36,157 nucleotides of DNA from Propionibacteriaceae bacterium (GCA_031254155.1 JAIRVA010000060.1:1-36157); one strand, 5' to 3'; shown: positions 7,775 to 17,012, counted from the first letter of the stretch. The notes: generated from the sequence alone by a model not told the origin. Translations and numbers: made by a program.

Positions 7775-8449
7775 TCAGCGTGAGGGTTTGGGGTTCCCGG
7801 CCAGGGCTGCGACCTCGTCGGCGTACCCGTGGACTCGCTGCGTGAGTTCGGTGGCGGCCGCCGGTGAGATTTCCGCGAGCTCTGACGGCGGGACGAAGTC
7901 GTCCACTTGACGGAGGATCTGCACGAACTTCGCGAGCGGAACGTCGGGGCGTCGGCGTGCCACATAGTCGCACATGCCGGAGATAGACCAGTGTCCGCCC
8001 TGGAGCATCGAGTCGGCGTCGCGGTAGTCCCGGCCGGCGTGGCGGTCAATCAGCGCGTCCAGCTTGCTGGTCATCACGTCGTGGAGATCCAGGACAAGGC
8101 CGACATCGGCCACCTCCACCGGGCCGCTCGTCCGCGGCATGATGCCGAGGTCCACCGTCAGGACGATTGACGGATCGGCGGGGTCTACGATGTCCAGTTG
8201 GCGGAACCAGTCGAGTCGACGCGGTACCGTGACAACATACCCCGCCTCAGTCAGGGCTCGCACCGACGCTGTTTCCACGCTCGCGTACACTGCCGGGTCG
8301 TCCGATGTGCAATAGTTGTCTAGACCATGGGTCTCGCGGTCGATGACATGGTAGGCGATCAACGCCGAGCCACCGCCGAGAGCGAACCCGTGGCCCATCA
8401 ATACCGGTCGCAACGTACGCAGGACGTTACGCTGCAACGAGGTCAGCAT
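7775..8449 (-). CDS. AbiEii/AbiGii-like nucleotidyltransferase-fold protein
   Basis: GHGFALGGGSALIAYHVIDRETHGLDNYCTS...DLHDVMTSKLDALIDRHAGRDYRDADSML: GGGSAL and DR-T motif plus the later K/D-rich motif of this family. Confidence 0.75.
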   Translation of the reverse strand: MLTSLQRNVLRTLRPVLMGHGFALGGGSALIAYHVIDRETHGLDNYCTSDDPAVYASVETASVRALTEAGYVVTVPRRLDWFRQLDIVDPADPSIVLTVDLGIMPRTSGPVEVADVGLVLDLHDVMTSKLDALIDRHAGRDYRDADSMLQGGHWSISGMCDYVARRRPDVPLAKFVQILRQVDDFVPPSELAEISPAAATELTQRVHGYADEVAALAGNPKPSR

Positions 8450-8786
8450 CTCTCACCTGGCCCAACTCGGGATGGACACCAACCCACAGGTCCCGCAGCC
8501 GTTCGGGGAGGAACAAGCGCGACCATGTTGCAATGAGCAGATCGCGGTTGATGTAGTGGACTAAGTCGTCCTCGGACGCCGCTTCACGGAGCACAGCCCG
8601 GTACGCGGCACGTACCTGGTCACGATCGTCCAACCAGAAACGGGGATGCGGGTTCCACCACAAGCGGTTCGGGAGCTCCATCCACCCATGATCGGGACCC
8701 CGCAAATCATCCAGGTCGTCGATGACGCACCACGTCGTGTACTGAGGCAAGTCTGCTGGCCCCAGCACTAGCGGAGTCACCAACAT
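8427..8786 (-). CDS. Small conserved-looking protein, translationally coupled partner of the AbiEii-like gene
   Basis: MLVTPLVLGPADLPQYTTWCVIDDLDDLRGPDHGWMELPNRLWWNPHPRFWLDDRDQVRAAYRAVLREA...; overlaps the downstream gene by 23 nt. RBS AAAGGAGGTG precedes the ATG at 8786. Confidence 0.7.
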   Translation of the reverse strand: MLVTPLVLGPADLPQYTTWCVIDDLDDLRGPDHGWMELPNRLWWNPHPRFWLDDRDQVRAAYRAVLREAASEDDLVHYINRDLLIATWSRLFLPERLRDLWVGVHPELGQVRDADLVAA

Positions 8787-8844
8787 GGCACACCTCCTTT
8801 GTGAGCGGAACCTCCGTACCAAGGGTACCGTCAAACCGTCGTAC

Positions 8845-10623
8845 TCAGCGGGTCCAGCCGACGTTCTCCCACAGCGTCGTACCGAGCCCGTCGGGACCGT
8901 AGTTGGCGAGGGTGGTCCGGATGAGGAGGGTGTCGGGGACATCGTAGAGGGGGATGACCGGTGCGTCGCGCCAGACGGTCTCGGCGAGCGTGGCGAGCAG
9001 CGCGGTCTGGGTCGCCGCGTCGGGGGCGGCGGCGGCCCGGCGGGCGAGGTCATCGACCGCCGCACTCGAGTAGCCCAGGGGGTTGCCGGTCACGTACTTC
9101 TCCGCGGCCGCGAGCGCTGTCGTGTGATGCCACGTCGTGGCCGTCATACCTCCGTCCACTAGGGCATCCGCCAACTCCGGCGCGTCGGCGTACTTGAGGT
9201 TCAGCCGGATCCCGATGGCCGCCAGTTGGACCCGCAAGCCGAGGGCCTCGTTCTCCGCGAGCGCGTCACCGGTGGGTACGACGAAGTCCCAGGCGAGCGT
9301 CGTACCGCTCCGCGTCCGTACACCGTCCGTACCAGCAAGCCAACCCGCCGCGTCCAGCAGGGCCGCCGCGTCGGCCGCCTTCCCGGCGGCCAGGTTAGTA
9401 AACTCCGGCTGGCCCGTCAGCCACAGCGGGGAGTTCAGCGGCGGCCCGGTCCAGGCCCAACCGGCGAGATCCGAAGCCGCCAGCGCGCCGCGGTCGAGGG
9501 TGGCCGCCACGGCCTGCCGAACGGCGGTATCCGCGAGCGGGCCGCTGCTGCAGTTGAAGGCCAGGTACCGCCCGTCGGCACCCGGGCCCCGGCGCTGCCC
9601 CTGCCCGGCCACCTGGCTGAGCTGTGACGCCAGGTTGGGGTCGGTGGTCCAGAAGCCGTCGATGGTGTGGGTGAGGTACGCGAGCGAAAGGTCCTCGATC
9701 ACCGTGAACTTGAGCCGGTCGAGTAGCGGCGGATTCCCCCACCACAAGGGATTACGCTGGAGAGTCAGGGTGTTGCCGATGAGCGAGGCGAAGCGGAACG
9801 GCCCGGAGTACGCGCCAGCGTGCGCGGACGGGCTCACCCAGCGGTCGGCGGTGATGGTGCCGTCGCGGAGCGGGCCGCGGGCGAAGGTGTTGGCCCAGTC
9901 GGGGTACGGCGAGTCGTAGTCCACGATCACCTGCTGCGGGGTTTGGCCCTCCGAGACGCCGGTGATTTGGGCGAACCCCCGGTCCGCGCAGCCGGGACCC
10001 GGGTCGGCCGCACACGCCGCCCACGTGGCCCGGAAGTCGGCGGCCGTCAGCGGCGTTCCGTCCGACCAAACCGCAGCGGCGGCGAGGTTATAGACAACGG
10101 TCATGGGTCCGGACGGGGGCGGAGTCGCGCGGGTGCCGGATGGACTGGCTGGGCTCGACGGACTGGACGGGCTGGGTGGAGTGGGGAGGTCCGTACGACG
10201 TCCGTACGTCACCGCCGGCTCGGAGGCCAACCAGGTGGCGTCCCAGGCCAGGGTGCCGTCCGCCGCCCGGATGAACAACCGCGGCAGCATCGCATCCAGC
10301 GCGTCCGGCAACGCAAACGGCGAGACGTTCCAGGGGTTCCAGTCGTCCACAAGCTGCGACACGGCCAGGGTGAGATCGCCGCCGGTCTGCAGCGAGTTGC
10401 GGGAGACCGGATTGGTCTGCGGCCCCGGCAACGGTAGGGTCGCCGTCGCGGCCGGTGTCGACGGGGTCGACGGTGTCGACCGGGTCGACCGGGTCGGCGT
10501 CGGCGATCCCGTTGTCCCGCCGGTCGGCTGGGTGACGCAACCGCCTAGGACGACCGCGACGCCCAAGGCGACCGCCGTCATCCTGATCCCGCGTGCCACT
10601 ACTAGATCCAACCCGGCAACCAC
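8845..10623 (-). CDS. ABC transporter family-5 substrate-binding lipoprotein (SBP_bac_5; LpqW-like)
   Basis: Lipobox VVLGGC; TPxxxSTPSTPST linker; SDGTPLTAADFRATW and PYPDWANTFARGPLRDG-type family-5 motifs. Confidence 0.8.
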   Translation of the reverse strand: MVAGLDLVVARGIRMTAVALGVAVVLGGCVTQPTGGTTGSPTPTRSTRSTPSTPSTPAATATLPLPGPQTNPVSRNSLQTGGDLTLAVSQLVDDWNPWNVSPFALPDALDAMLPRLFIRAADGTLAWDATWLASEPAVTYGRRTDLPTPPSPSSPSSPASPSGTRATPPPSGPMTVVYNLAAAAVWSDGTPLTAADFRATWAACAADPGPGCADRGFAQITGVSEGQTPQQVIVDYDSPYPDWANTFARGPLRDGTITADRWVSPSAHAGAYSGPFRFASLIGNTLTLQRNPLWWGNPPLLDRLKFTVIEDLSLAYLTHTIDGFWTTDPNLASQLSQVAGQGQRRGPGADGRYLAFNCSSGPLADTAVRQAVAATLDRGALAASDLAGWAWTGPPLNSPLWLTGQPEFTNLAAGKAADAAALLDAAGWLAGTDGVRTRSGTTLAWDFVVPTGDALAENEALGLRVQLAAIGIRLNLKYADAPELADALVDGGMTATTWHHTTALAAAEKYVTGNPLGYSSAAVDDLARRAAAAPDAATQTALLATLAETVWRDAPVIPLYDVPDTLLIRTTLANYGPDGLGTTLWENVGWTR

Positions 10624-13022
10624 ATGCGCCAGTAGTATTGCTGCCTGGTTAGCAGCCCGCCGGTGTAGACGGGGTACATGAGCGCGAAGTCAAGAACGAT
10701 GAGCGCGACGATCACCCCGACGATGATGGCCCCGATCTGGCGGCGCGGCCCGGCGAGGCGGGGCCCGAGGAGGACCCCGAGGGCCATGGCCAGGGCGATG
10801 CAGCCGAAGGGGATCATCGTGATGGTGTAGAAGGAGAAGATCGGCCGCGTGCCGACGAACAGCCACGGGAGCCACGTTGAACCGTAGCCCAAGACGGCGA
10901 CGCCGAACCGCCAGTCCATGCCGGCGAGCCACCACACGAGGGCGGCGACGAGCGCGATGGCGACCGCCCACCACAGCAGCGGTGTCCCGGTGGCCGTGAT
11001 GACGCGGAGACACGAACTGTCGGCGGCGGCCTGGCAGCCGTCGACGCCCGGGTTGATGCCGTTGTCCGCGTAGATGCCCGTCGTCCGCCCGTCGACCAGC
11101 CAGAGCCAGGGGTTGGACTGGTAGGTGTGGGTCTCGTGGGCCATGCCATCGCCGGTGTGGAAGTCGTACGTGATCCAGTGCCAGCGGTACAACCCGGCGA
11201 TGGCCTCACCGAAAGTCCTGGTCACCCACGAATCGGGGTTCTGCAGGCCCCAGTCGCGCCCGTACCCGCCCGTCGCGCGCAGCCAGGGGATCCACACGGC
11301 GAGGTACGTGACGACGGCCACGACGACCAGCGTGACGAACGCCTGGAGGCCGTCCTTGATGAGACTCCACCACATGCGTCGGCCAGCGCCCGCGAGGTGG
11401 CGGGCGGTGAGGCTCCACACGACCGCGACAACGCCGAACACGGCGAGGGGGTACATCGAGTTCCACTTCGTCCCGCACGCCAGCCCGAACAGGAGGCCGG
11501 CCGCCAGTAGCCAGGGCCGGAAGATGAACGGCCCGGCTCGCCCGCCTAGGGTCTCGCCGGGCAGGGTGGCGAGGTGGTCGGCCAGTTTGTTGCGGAAGAA
11601 ATCCCGGTCCGCGATGATGCACGACACTGCGGCGACGATGAAGAACGCCTGGAAGATGTCCAGCAGCGCGATCCGGGACATGACGAACGCCATCCCGTCG
11701 ACGGCGAGCAGGAAGCCAGCCAGCCCGCCGATCAGGGTCGAGCGGGAGAGCCGCCGGGCCAGGCGGATCGTCACGAACACGAGCAGCGTGCCGAAGACCA
11801 GCGCCGCGAACCGCCAGCCGAACGAGTTGACGCCGAATAACTTCATCCCCGCCCCGATGAGCCAGCTGCCGAGCGGCGGGTGGCTCGCCCAGCGGCCGGC
11901 ACTGGTGAGGTACGAGGTGTCGCCCTCAGAGAACGCCAGGTTGGGCTGCGGGCCGGGGTCGCCGTCGGGGTCGGTCCAGAGCCCCTCGTACCCGTACTGC
12001 CACACGCTAAACCCGTCTTTGGCGTAGTACGTCTCATCGAACATGATCGTGGACGGGAAACCGATCTTGTAGCAGCGCAGGAAGAACGCCAGCGCCGTGA
12101 TGACCACCGTCACGATCCAGCCGACGAGCCGGTCCGATGGCATGGGTACGCGCAGTTGTTCCATCACTGACAAGGGAGTACGGTCGCGCGAGAGGTCGCT
12201 GAACCGCTCCAACCGGGCGAGGAACGGGACCCGGGCGGCCCGGGAGCGGCTCGCCCGGACCGCGGGCGGATCCTGCGGGGCCGGTACCCACGGACGGGAC
12301 TCGGGTGGTTCCGGCTCGGCCAAGGGCGAGTCGTCAAGCGGGGCCAGGGAGGCCACCGACCCGGTGGCTCCCCTTGTGGCTAGGGAAGATAGCGGGGGGG
12401 CGGTCCCGATGGCCTCCGCTTGTCCCGTGGGGCCATCTTCTTGGGGCAGGCGAAAACTGGCATTGGTCTTTGGTAGAACGGCTGGGAGGTCACTCCCGGC
12501 GGCCGGTTCGGAAGCCGCCCCGCCCAGGCCCGCGGTGGTGGGAGGTACGGCCCCCGCACCGGGGCGGGCCGACTTTCTGGCCAGGTCCGCGATCACGCGC
12601 GTCGCGGGTTTCGGGGGTACCGCCGGCGTCGGACGTCGGGCCTGGTCGGGCGGGGTGGCGAGGGGTTCGGGCTCGCTGCCGGTGGCCGCGGACGGGCCCC
12701 GCGCGGCCGGGGAGTCGAGGCGGACGCGAGTGGCGCGGTGGGCGGCCGGGCGAGGTGTCGTCGGGCTGGGGTCGGCGTTCGTCCGTACACTGTACGGAAT
12801 TGCGGGTTCTTGGCTGAGCGTACTGGCGTTGCGCAGCGACTCCCGGATCGCCCGAAACTCGCGGGCGCGGTCAAGGGCCGCCTGGTCTGGGGCCAGGCGC
12901 GGCGTCGCAGCTGCCCTGGCGCCAGGCTCGTCCGGGGTAGCCTGAGCCGGCCGGCGGCGCTCGAAATCGGCCCCCCCGGTCGGCATGCCTGCGTCAGGCA
13001 CCTGTTCCTCGCTCACCTTCAC
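10602..13022 (-). CDS. pmt: Dolichyl-phosphate-mannose--protein mannosyltransferase (PMT family) with approx 300-aa Pro/Ala-rich N-terminal extension
   Basis: FFLRCYKIGFPSTIMFDETYYAKDGFSVWQYGYEG...RWASHPPLGSWLIGAGMKLFG...FHTGDGMAHETHTYQSNPWLWLVDGRTTGIY; many TM segments. Confidence 0.93.
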   Translation of the reverse strand: MKVSEEQVPDAGMPTGGADFERRRPAQATPDEPGARAAATPRLAPDQAALDRAREFRAIRESLRNASTLSQEPAIPYSVRTNADPSPTTPRPAAHRATRVRLDSPAARGPSAATGSEPEPLATPPDQARRPTPAVPPKPATRVIADLARKSARPGAGAVPPTTAGLGGAASEPAAGSDLPAVLPKTNASFRLPQEDGPTGQAEAIGTAPPLSSLATRGATGSVASLAPLDDSPLAEPEPPESRPWVPAPQDPPAVRASRSRAARVPFLARLERFSDLSRDRTPLSVMEQLRVPMPSDRLVGWIVTVVITALAFFLRCYKIGFPSTIMFDETYYAKDGFSVWQYGYEGLWTDPDGDPGPQPNLAFSEGDTSYLTSAGRWASHPPLGSWLIGAGMKLFGVNSFGWRFAALVFGTLLVFVTIRLARRLSRSTLIGGLAGFLLAVDGMAFVMSRIALLDIFQAFFIVAAVSCIIADRDFFRNKLADHLATLPGETLGGRAGPFIFRPWLLAAGLLFGLACGTKWNSMYPLAVFGVVAVVWSLTARHLAGAGRRMWWSLIKDGLQAFVTLVVVAVVTYLAVWIPWLRATGGYGRDWGLQNPDSWVTRTFGEAIAGLYRWHWITYDFHTGDGMAHETHTYQSNPWLWLVDGRTTGIYADNGINPGVDGCQAAADSSCLRVITATGTPLLWWAVAIALVAALVWWLAGMDWRFGVAVLGYGSTWLPWLFVGTRPIFSFYTITMIPFGCIALAMALGVLLGPRLAGPRRQIGAIIVGVIVALIVLDFALMYPVYTGGLLTRQQYYWRMWLPGWI
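12341..12437 (+). repeat. Palindromic repeat-like segment inside the pmt N-terminal coding region (copy A)
   Basis: Hairpin GGGAGGCCACCGACCCGGTGGCTCCC (12347-12372) aligns with copy B reverse complement GGGAACCACCGACCAAGTGGCTCCC; second inverted repeat GATGGCC/GGCCATC 12408-12437. Confidence 0.55.
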
Positions 13023-13034
13023 TAGTCTAGTCGT

Positions 13035-13889
13035 GTGACGAACGGAGTTACGGACCGCCCGCGTCCGGGTTTGCTGTTAGCGGGTACGCCGATTGGTGAT
13101 ATGCGGTACGTCCACGAGGCGCTCCGGGACGCGCTCGGCGCGGCAGACGTGATCGCCGCCGAGGACACGCGCCGGTTCGCTGACTTGTGCCGGCGGGCCG
13201 GCCTCACCGTGACCGCGCGGGTCGTGTCGTATTTTGAAGGCAACGAGGTGGCGCGGACCCCCGAACTCGTCGCAGCGATGGCCACCGGGGCGACCGTCGT
13301 CCTGGTGACGGACGCCGGGATGCCGTCGGTCTCCGATCCGGGGTTTCGGCTGGTCAGGGCGTGTATTGAGGCGGAGGTACGGGTGTCAGCCGTACCGGGT
13401 CCTTCCGCCGTACTGACCGCCCTCGCGGTCTCGGGGCTCGACACCGACCGGTTTTGCTTCGAGGGTTTCCTGCCCCGCAAGGGCGGACCTCGCCGCGCCC
13501 GGCTGGAGCGGCTGCGTACCGAGGACCGGACAATGGTCTTCTTTGAAGCGCCGCACCGGTTGGGTGAGTTTCTGGCCGACGCGGCGGCGAGCCTCGGTGA
13601 GGACCGCCGGGCGGCCGTCTGCCGGGAATTGACCAAGACGTACGAGGAAGTCGTACGCGACACTCTCGCCGGGCTCACCAACTGGGCCCAAGGCGAAGTC
13701 CGGGGCGAAATCACCGTCGTCATCGCCGGGGCCGACGCGGCCGCGGCGGACATCGGTACCCTGGTGTCCCAGGTCCAGGGCCTGATCGACTCCGGCGTGA
13801 AGCGCTCAGCGGCCGTCGCCCAAATCGCCCGGGCGGCCCGGGTCGACCGCCGGGAACTCTACGACGCGGTACTGGAGAACGAGCGTTAG
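13035..13889 (+). CDS. rsmI: 16S rRNA (cytidine1402-2'-O)-methyltransferase
   Basis: GLLLAGTPIGDMRYVHEALRDALGAADVIAAEDTRR...TDAGMPSVSDPGFRLV...AVPGPSAVLTALAVSGL...FEGFLPRKGGPRRARLERL. Confidence 0.96.
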   Translation: MTNGVTDRPRPGLLLAGTPIGDMRYVHEALRDALGAADVIAAEDTRRFADLCRRAGLTVTARVVSYFEGNEVARTPELVAAMATGATVVLVTDAGMPSVSDPGFRLVRACIEAEVRVSAVPGPSAVLTALAVSGLDTDRFCFEGFLPRKGGPRRARLERLRTEDRTMVFFEAPHRLGEFLADAAASLGEDRRAAVCRELTKTYEEVVRDTLAGLTNWAQGEVRGEITVVIAGADAAAADIGTLVSQVQGLIDSGVKRSAAVAQIARAARVDRRELYDAVLENER

Positions 13890-14767
13890 TGCGTGAGGAC
13901 GTACAGCGCGATCGCCGTCGCGACCGAGGCGTTGAGGGATTCGACGTTGTCAATCGGTACGCGGACGAGGTCGTCGCAATGCTCTCTGACCAGGCGGGAC
14001 AGCCCGTCGCCTTCGGAGCCGACGACCACGGCCAGCGGGCCGTCGCGGGTGACATCGCTGATGTCGGTCTCGGCCTCGCCGGCCAAACCGATGACCGTGA
14101 AGCCGGCCTCGGTCGCCTCATCTAACAGGCGGTTGAGGTTCACCACCTGGGCGACCGGCAACCGGGCCGCCGCGCCCGCCGACGCCTTCCAGGCCGCCGC
14201 GGTCATCCGGGCACTCCGGCGGTCGGGGATGACGACGCCCGCCGCCCCGAACGCGGCCGCGGACCGGATGATGGCCCCCAGGTTGTGGGGGTCGGTGATC
14301 TTGTCACAGACGACAATGATGCCATCCGTCGCCGCGGCGTCCTCCAGGACGTCCTGGGCCTCCGCGTACTCGTAACTCGGCAGCAGTAGCGCGACCGACT
14401 GGTGGACGGCGCCGCCGGTCAGCCGGTCGAGCTCGGCTTTCGTGGCCTGGAGCATCGGGATCGAGTGGCTGGCCGTGTACTTCAGGATGTCCCGCAACCG
14501 GTCGTCACGCTCGCCACCCTCGGCGATGTACGCCGTCTTGACGGGCAACCCAGCTTGCAGCGCCTCCAGGACCGCGTTGCGGCCCACGACCCACTCGCCA
14601 TTAACCTTGAACTTGGTGGGACGGCTCGGCGCGTGACGCTCGGCGTACTGTTTCGCCTTGTGGGCCTGGTGGTACTCCCGGTCAACAGCCTTCGGCGTCG
14701 GCCCGCGCCCAGCCAGGGATTTCCGAATGCGTCCGCCCGATCCGGCGGTGTTCCGTCCTCTTGTCAT
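13886..14767 (-). CDS. rlmB: TrmH/SpoU-family 23S rRNA (guanosine-2'-O)-methyltransferase (RlmB-like)
   Basis: VVGRNAVLEALQAGLPVKTAYIAEG...CDKITDPHNLGAIIRSAAAFGAAGVVIPDRRS...LAVVVGSEGDGLSRLVREHCDDLVRVPI...ESLNASVATAIALY. Confidence 0.95.
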   Translation of the reverse strand: MTRGRNTAGSGGRIRKSLAGRGPTPKAVDREYHQAHKAKQYAERHAPSRPTKFKVNGEWVVGRNAVLEALQAGLPVKTAYIAEGGERDDRLRDILKYTASHSIPMLQATKAELDRLTGGAVHQSVALLLPSYEYAEAQDVLEDAAATDGIIVVCDKITDPHNLGAIIRSAAAFGAAGVVIPDRRSARMTAAAWKASAGAAARLPVAQVVNLNRLLDEATEAGFTVIGLAGEAETDISDVTRDGPLAVVVGSEGDGLSRLVREHCDDLVRVPIDNVESLNASVATAIALYVLTH

Positions 14768-14776
14768 CCCACGAGT

Positions 14777-16189
14777 CTACCGGCTCCACCGGGGGCCTTG
14801 GGGGGTGTCTTCGATGGTCAGGCCTAACGCTGTCAGGTGGTCGCGGATGGCGTCGGCGGCGGCGTAATCCCGGCGGGCCCGCGCGGCGGTACGTTGCTCT
14901 AACAGGGCGCTGACTAGGCCATCGACCACCGGGGTCAGGTCATCGGTACGCTGGCTCGCCCACGCCGGGGCGTCGGCGCGAAGGCCGAAGACGTCGAGCA
15001 TGGCCTCGACCTCGGCGAGGATCGTGACGGCCGAGTCCGCGTCCTGGGCGTCCAAAGACCGGTTGCCTTCCCGGACCTTGTCGTACAGGACCGCGAGCGC
15101 GGCGGGGGTGCCCAGGTCGTCGTCCAGCGCCTCCCGGAAGGCAGGTGGCAAGGCGGGTACGCCGACGGGCGCGGCCCCAGTGTGTCCGCGTACCTCATTC
15201 GCCCTGGTCACAAAGGAATCGACCCGCGCCAGCGCGGCGGCGGACTCGTCCAGCGCGGCGGCGGAGAACTCGATCTGGGAGCGGTAGTGGGGCCCGGCGA
15301 GGTACGCCCGGACCGCCCGCGCCGGCCACTTCGCCGTCACCTCGGTGACCAACAACCCGTTGCCGAGGGACTTGCTCATCTTCTCGCCGGCGGCGGTGAC
15401 CCAGGCGTTGTGCAGCCAGTACCGCGCGAAGCCGCGCCCCGCCGCCCGCGACTGCGCGAGCTCGTTTTCGTGGTGCGGGAAGCGCAAATCGATGCCGCCG
15501 CCGTGGATGTCGAACTCGTCACCGAGGTACCGCCCGGCCATCGCCGAGCACTCCAGGTGCCAGCCCGGCCGGCCCTTCCCCCAGGGCGTCGCCCAGGCCG
15601 TCGTCGACGGCTCGCCCGGCTTGTACCCCTTCCACAAGGCAAAATCCCGGGGATCCCGCTTGCCACGGGGATCGGCGTCCGCCGCCGGTTCCATCTCGGC
15701 GAGCTTCTGGCCTGACAGTTCGCCGTACTGCGGCCAGGAGCGGACGTCGAAGTAAACGTCGCCGGACCCGTTCGCCGCAACGTACGCATGGCCCTTGTCG
15801 ATGAGAATCTGGACCAACTCGACCATCTCGGGGATGTGGCCGGTCGCGCGCGGTTCGTACGTCGGTGGCGCCAGGCCCAGCGCGGCGTACGCGCGGTGCA
15901 GCTCGAGTTCGTTGGCGTAGGCGTGGGCGTACCACGGGACCCCCCGCTCGGCCGACTTGGCGAGGATCTTGTCGTCGATGTCGGTGACGTTCGTGATCAG
16001 CGTCACGCGGTGGCCCGTGACCGTCAGCCAGCGGCGTAAGACATCAAACACGACTTCTTTGCGGATGTGACCGATGTGCGGCGCGGACTGGACGGTCAGG
16101 CCGCAGCAGTAGATGGAGACCTCGCCGGGGACGAGCGGTACGAAGGGCACTTTGGCCCCGCGGGCAGAGTCGTACAACGAGAGAGTCAT
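14777..16189 (-). CDS. cysS: Cysteinyl-tRNA synthetase
   Basis: [27 protein letters not shown]...[15 protein letters not shown]...[17 protein letters not shown]-type motif; KMSKSLGN. Confidence 0.97.
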   Translation of the reverse strand: MTLSLYDSARGAKVPFVPLVPGEVSIYCCGLTVQSAPHIGHIRKEVVFDVLRRWLTVTGHRVTLITNVTDIDDKILAKSAERGVPWYAHAYANELELHRAYAALGLAPPTYEPRATGHIPEMVELVQILIDKGHAYVAANGSGDVYFDVRSWPQYGELSGQKLAEMEPAADADPRGKRDPRDFALWKGYKPGEPSTTAWATPWGKGRPGWHLECSAMAGRYLGDEFDIHGGGIDLRFPHHENELAQSRAAGRGFARYWLHNAWVTAAGEKMSKSLGNGLLVTEVTAKWPARAVRAYLAGPHYRSQIEFSAAALDESAAALARVDSFVTRANEVRGHTGAAPVGVPALPPAFREALDDDLGTPAALAVLYDKVREGNRSLDAQDADSAVTILAEVEAMLDVFGLRADAPAWASQRTDDLTPVVDGLVSALLEQRTAARARRDYAAADAIRDHLTALGLTIEDTPQGPRWSR

Positions 16190-16206
16190 GCGTCAATAGT
16201 AACGGC

Positions 16207-16908
16207 TCAGACCGCGACGGCCCGTCCGCCGTCCGCCGTCCGCCCGTCGTCGGTCACCGGCAGCCGCGTCGCGCCCGCGCCGAGGTCGATCGTCCGTACC
16301 GTCCGCGCGGCGGTGGGCTTGGACATGTACGTGGGCGGTACGACGGTGATGGGATCCCACAAGGAGGGTTGGGCGTCGCCGTTGGGGCCGACGACCACCG
16401 TGGGTTCGGCGGGCAGGGTGTCTTCGTGCAGCGCGACGGCGATGGTCTTCTCCTGGTCACCCAGCTCCTTGTCCGCCACGATGGCGTCGAGCTGCCGGTT
16501 GACGCGGCGGGCCTCGATCTGGGAGAACGCGACCCAGGCGAGTACGACGCCGAGTGCGGCGAGGGGTACCCACCACTGGATCGCGAGCCGCATTACGGCG
16601 AAAGGCACGGTGGCAAGGCTAATCAGCAGCAGAACGACGAAGATCGCGCGGCGGCGTTTCTCGGCCCGGCGGGCGAGGCGGTACGCGGCGCGGCGACCGG
16701 CCCGGCGCATGAGCAGGGTGGAAACCTCGGCGGCGGGCTCGGCCACGACTTCGCGGTGGCCGGCGTGGACCGTCTTCATCGTGAGGTGCAGGGGGGTCTC
16801 CTGGTCGATGTCGGCCGGCTTGGGGATACGCCAACTCAGCCCGCGGGGTACGAGATAGAAGAGACACGCGATGACGAGTACCGCGAAGATCGGCCCAGAC
16901 GCATCCAT
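16207..16908 (-). CDS. Actinobacterial membrane protein, possibly GlpR/SepX-like
   Basis: 233 aa; N-terminal TM LVIACLFYLVPRGLSWR; RRAAYRLARRAEKRRRAIFVVLLLISLATVPF. Family call is tentative. Confidence 0.6.
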   Translation of the reverse strand: MDASGPIFAVLVIACLFYLVPRGLSWRIPKPADIDQETPLHLTMKTVHAGHREVVAEPAAEVSTLLMRRAGRRAAYRLARRAEKRRRAIFVVLLLISLATVPFAVMRLAIQWWVPLAALGVVLAWVAFSQIEARRVNRQLDAIVADKELGDQEKTIAVALHEDTLPAEPTVVVGPNGDAQPSLWDPITVVPPTYMSKPTAARTVRTIDLGAGATRLPVTDDGRTADGGRAVAV

Positions 16909-16931
16909 AGGAGTTACCGTAAGGCATTCGC

Positions 16932-16995
16932 TACCGGAAACGCGGGAAACTCGCCGGTTGGGCGCCCAGTTGGCCCGATTCGCGCGTTTCCGGTA
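16932..16995. repeat. 64-bp imperfect palindrome with perfect 13-bp outer arms (TACCGGAAACGCG / CGCGTTTCCGGTA)
   Basis: 32-nt half-sites match at 24/32 positions by hand alignment; centre is GGGC|GCCC. Confidence 0.85.
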
Positions 16996-17012
16996 CGACT
17001 GCCCTCAACCGT

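Noticed and set aside
10455-10510. gtcgac-rich short tandem repeat in the family-5 SBP gene
   Set aside because: Encodes the Ser/Thr/Pro linker after the lipobox; ordinary low-complexity coding sequence.
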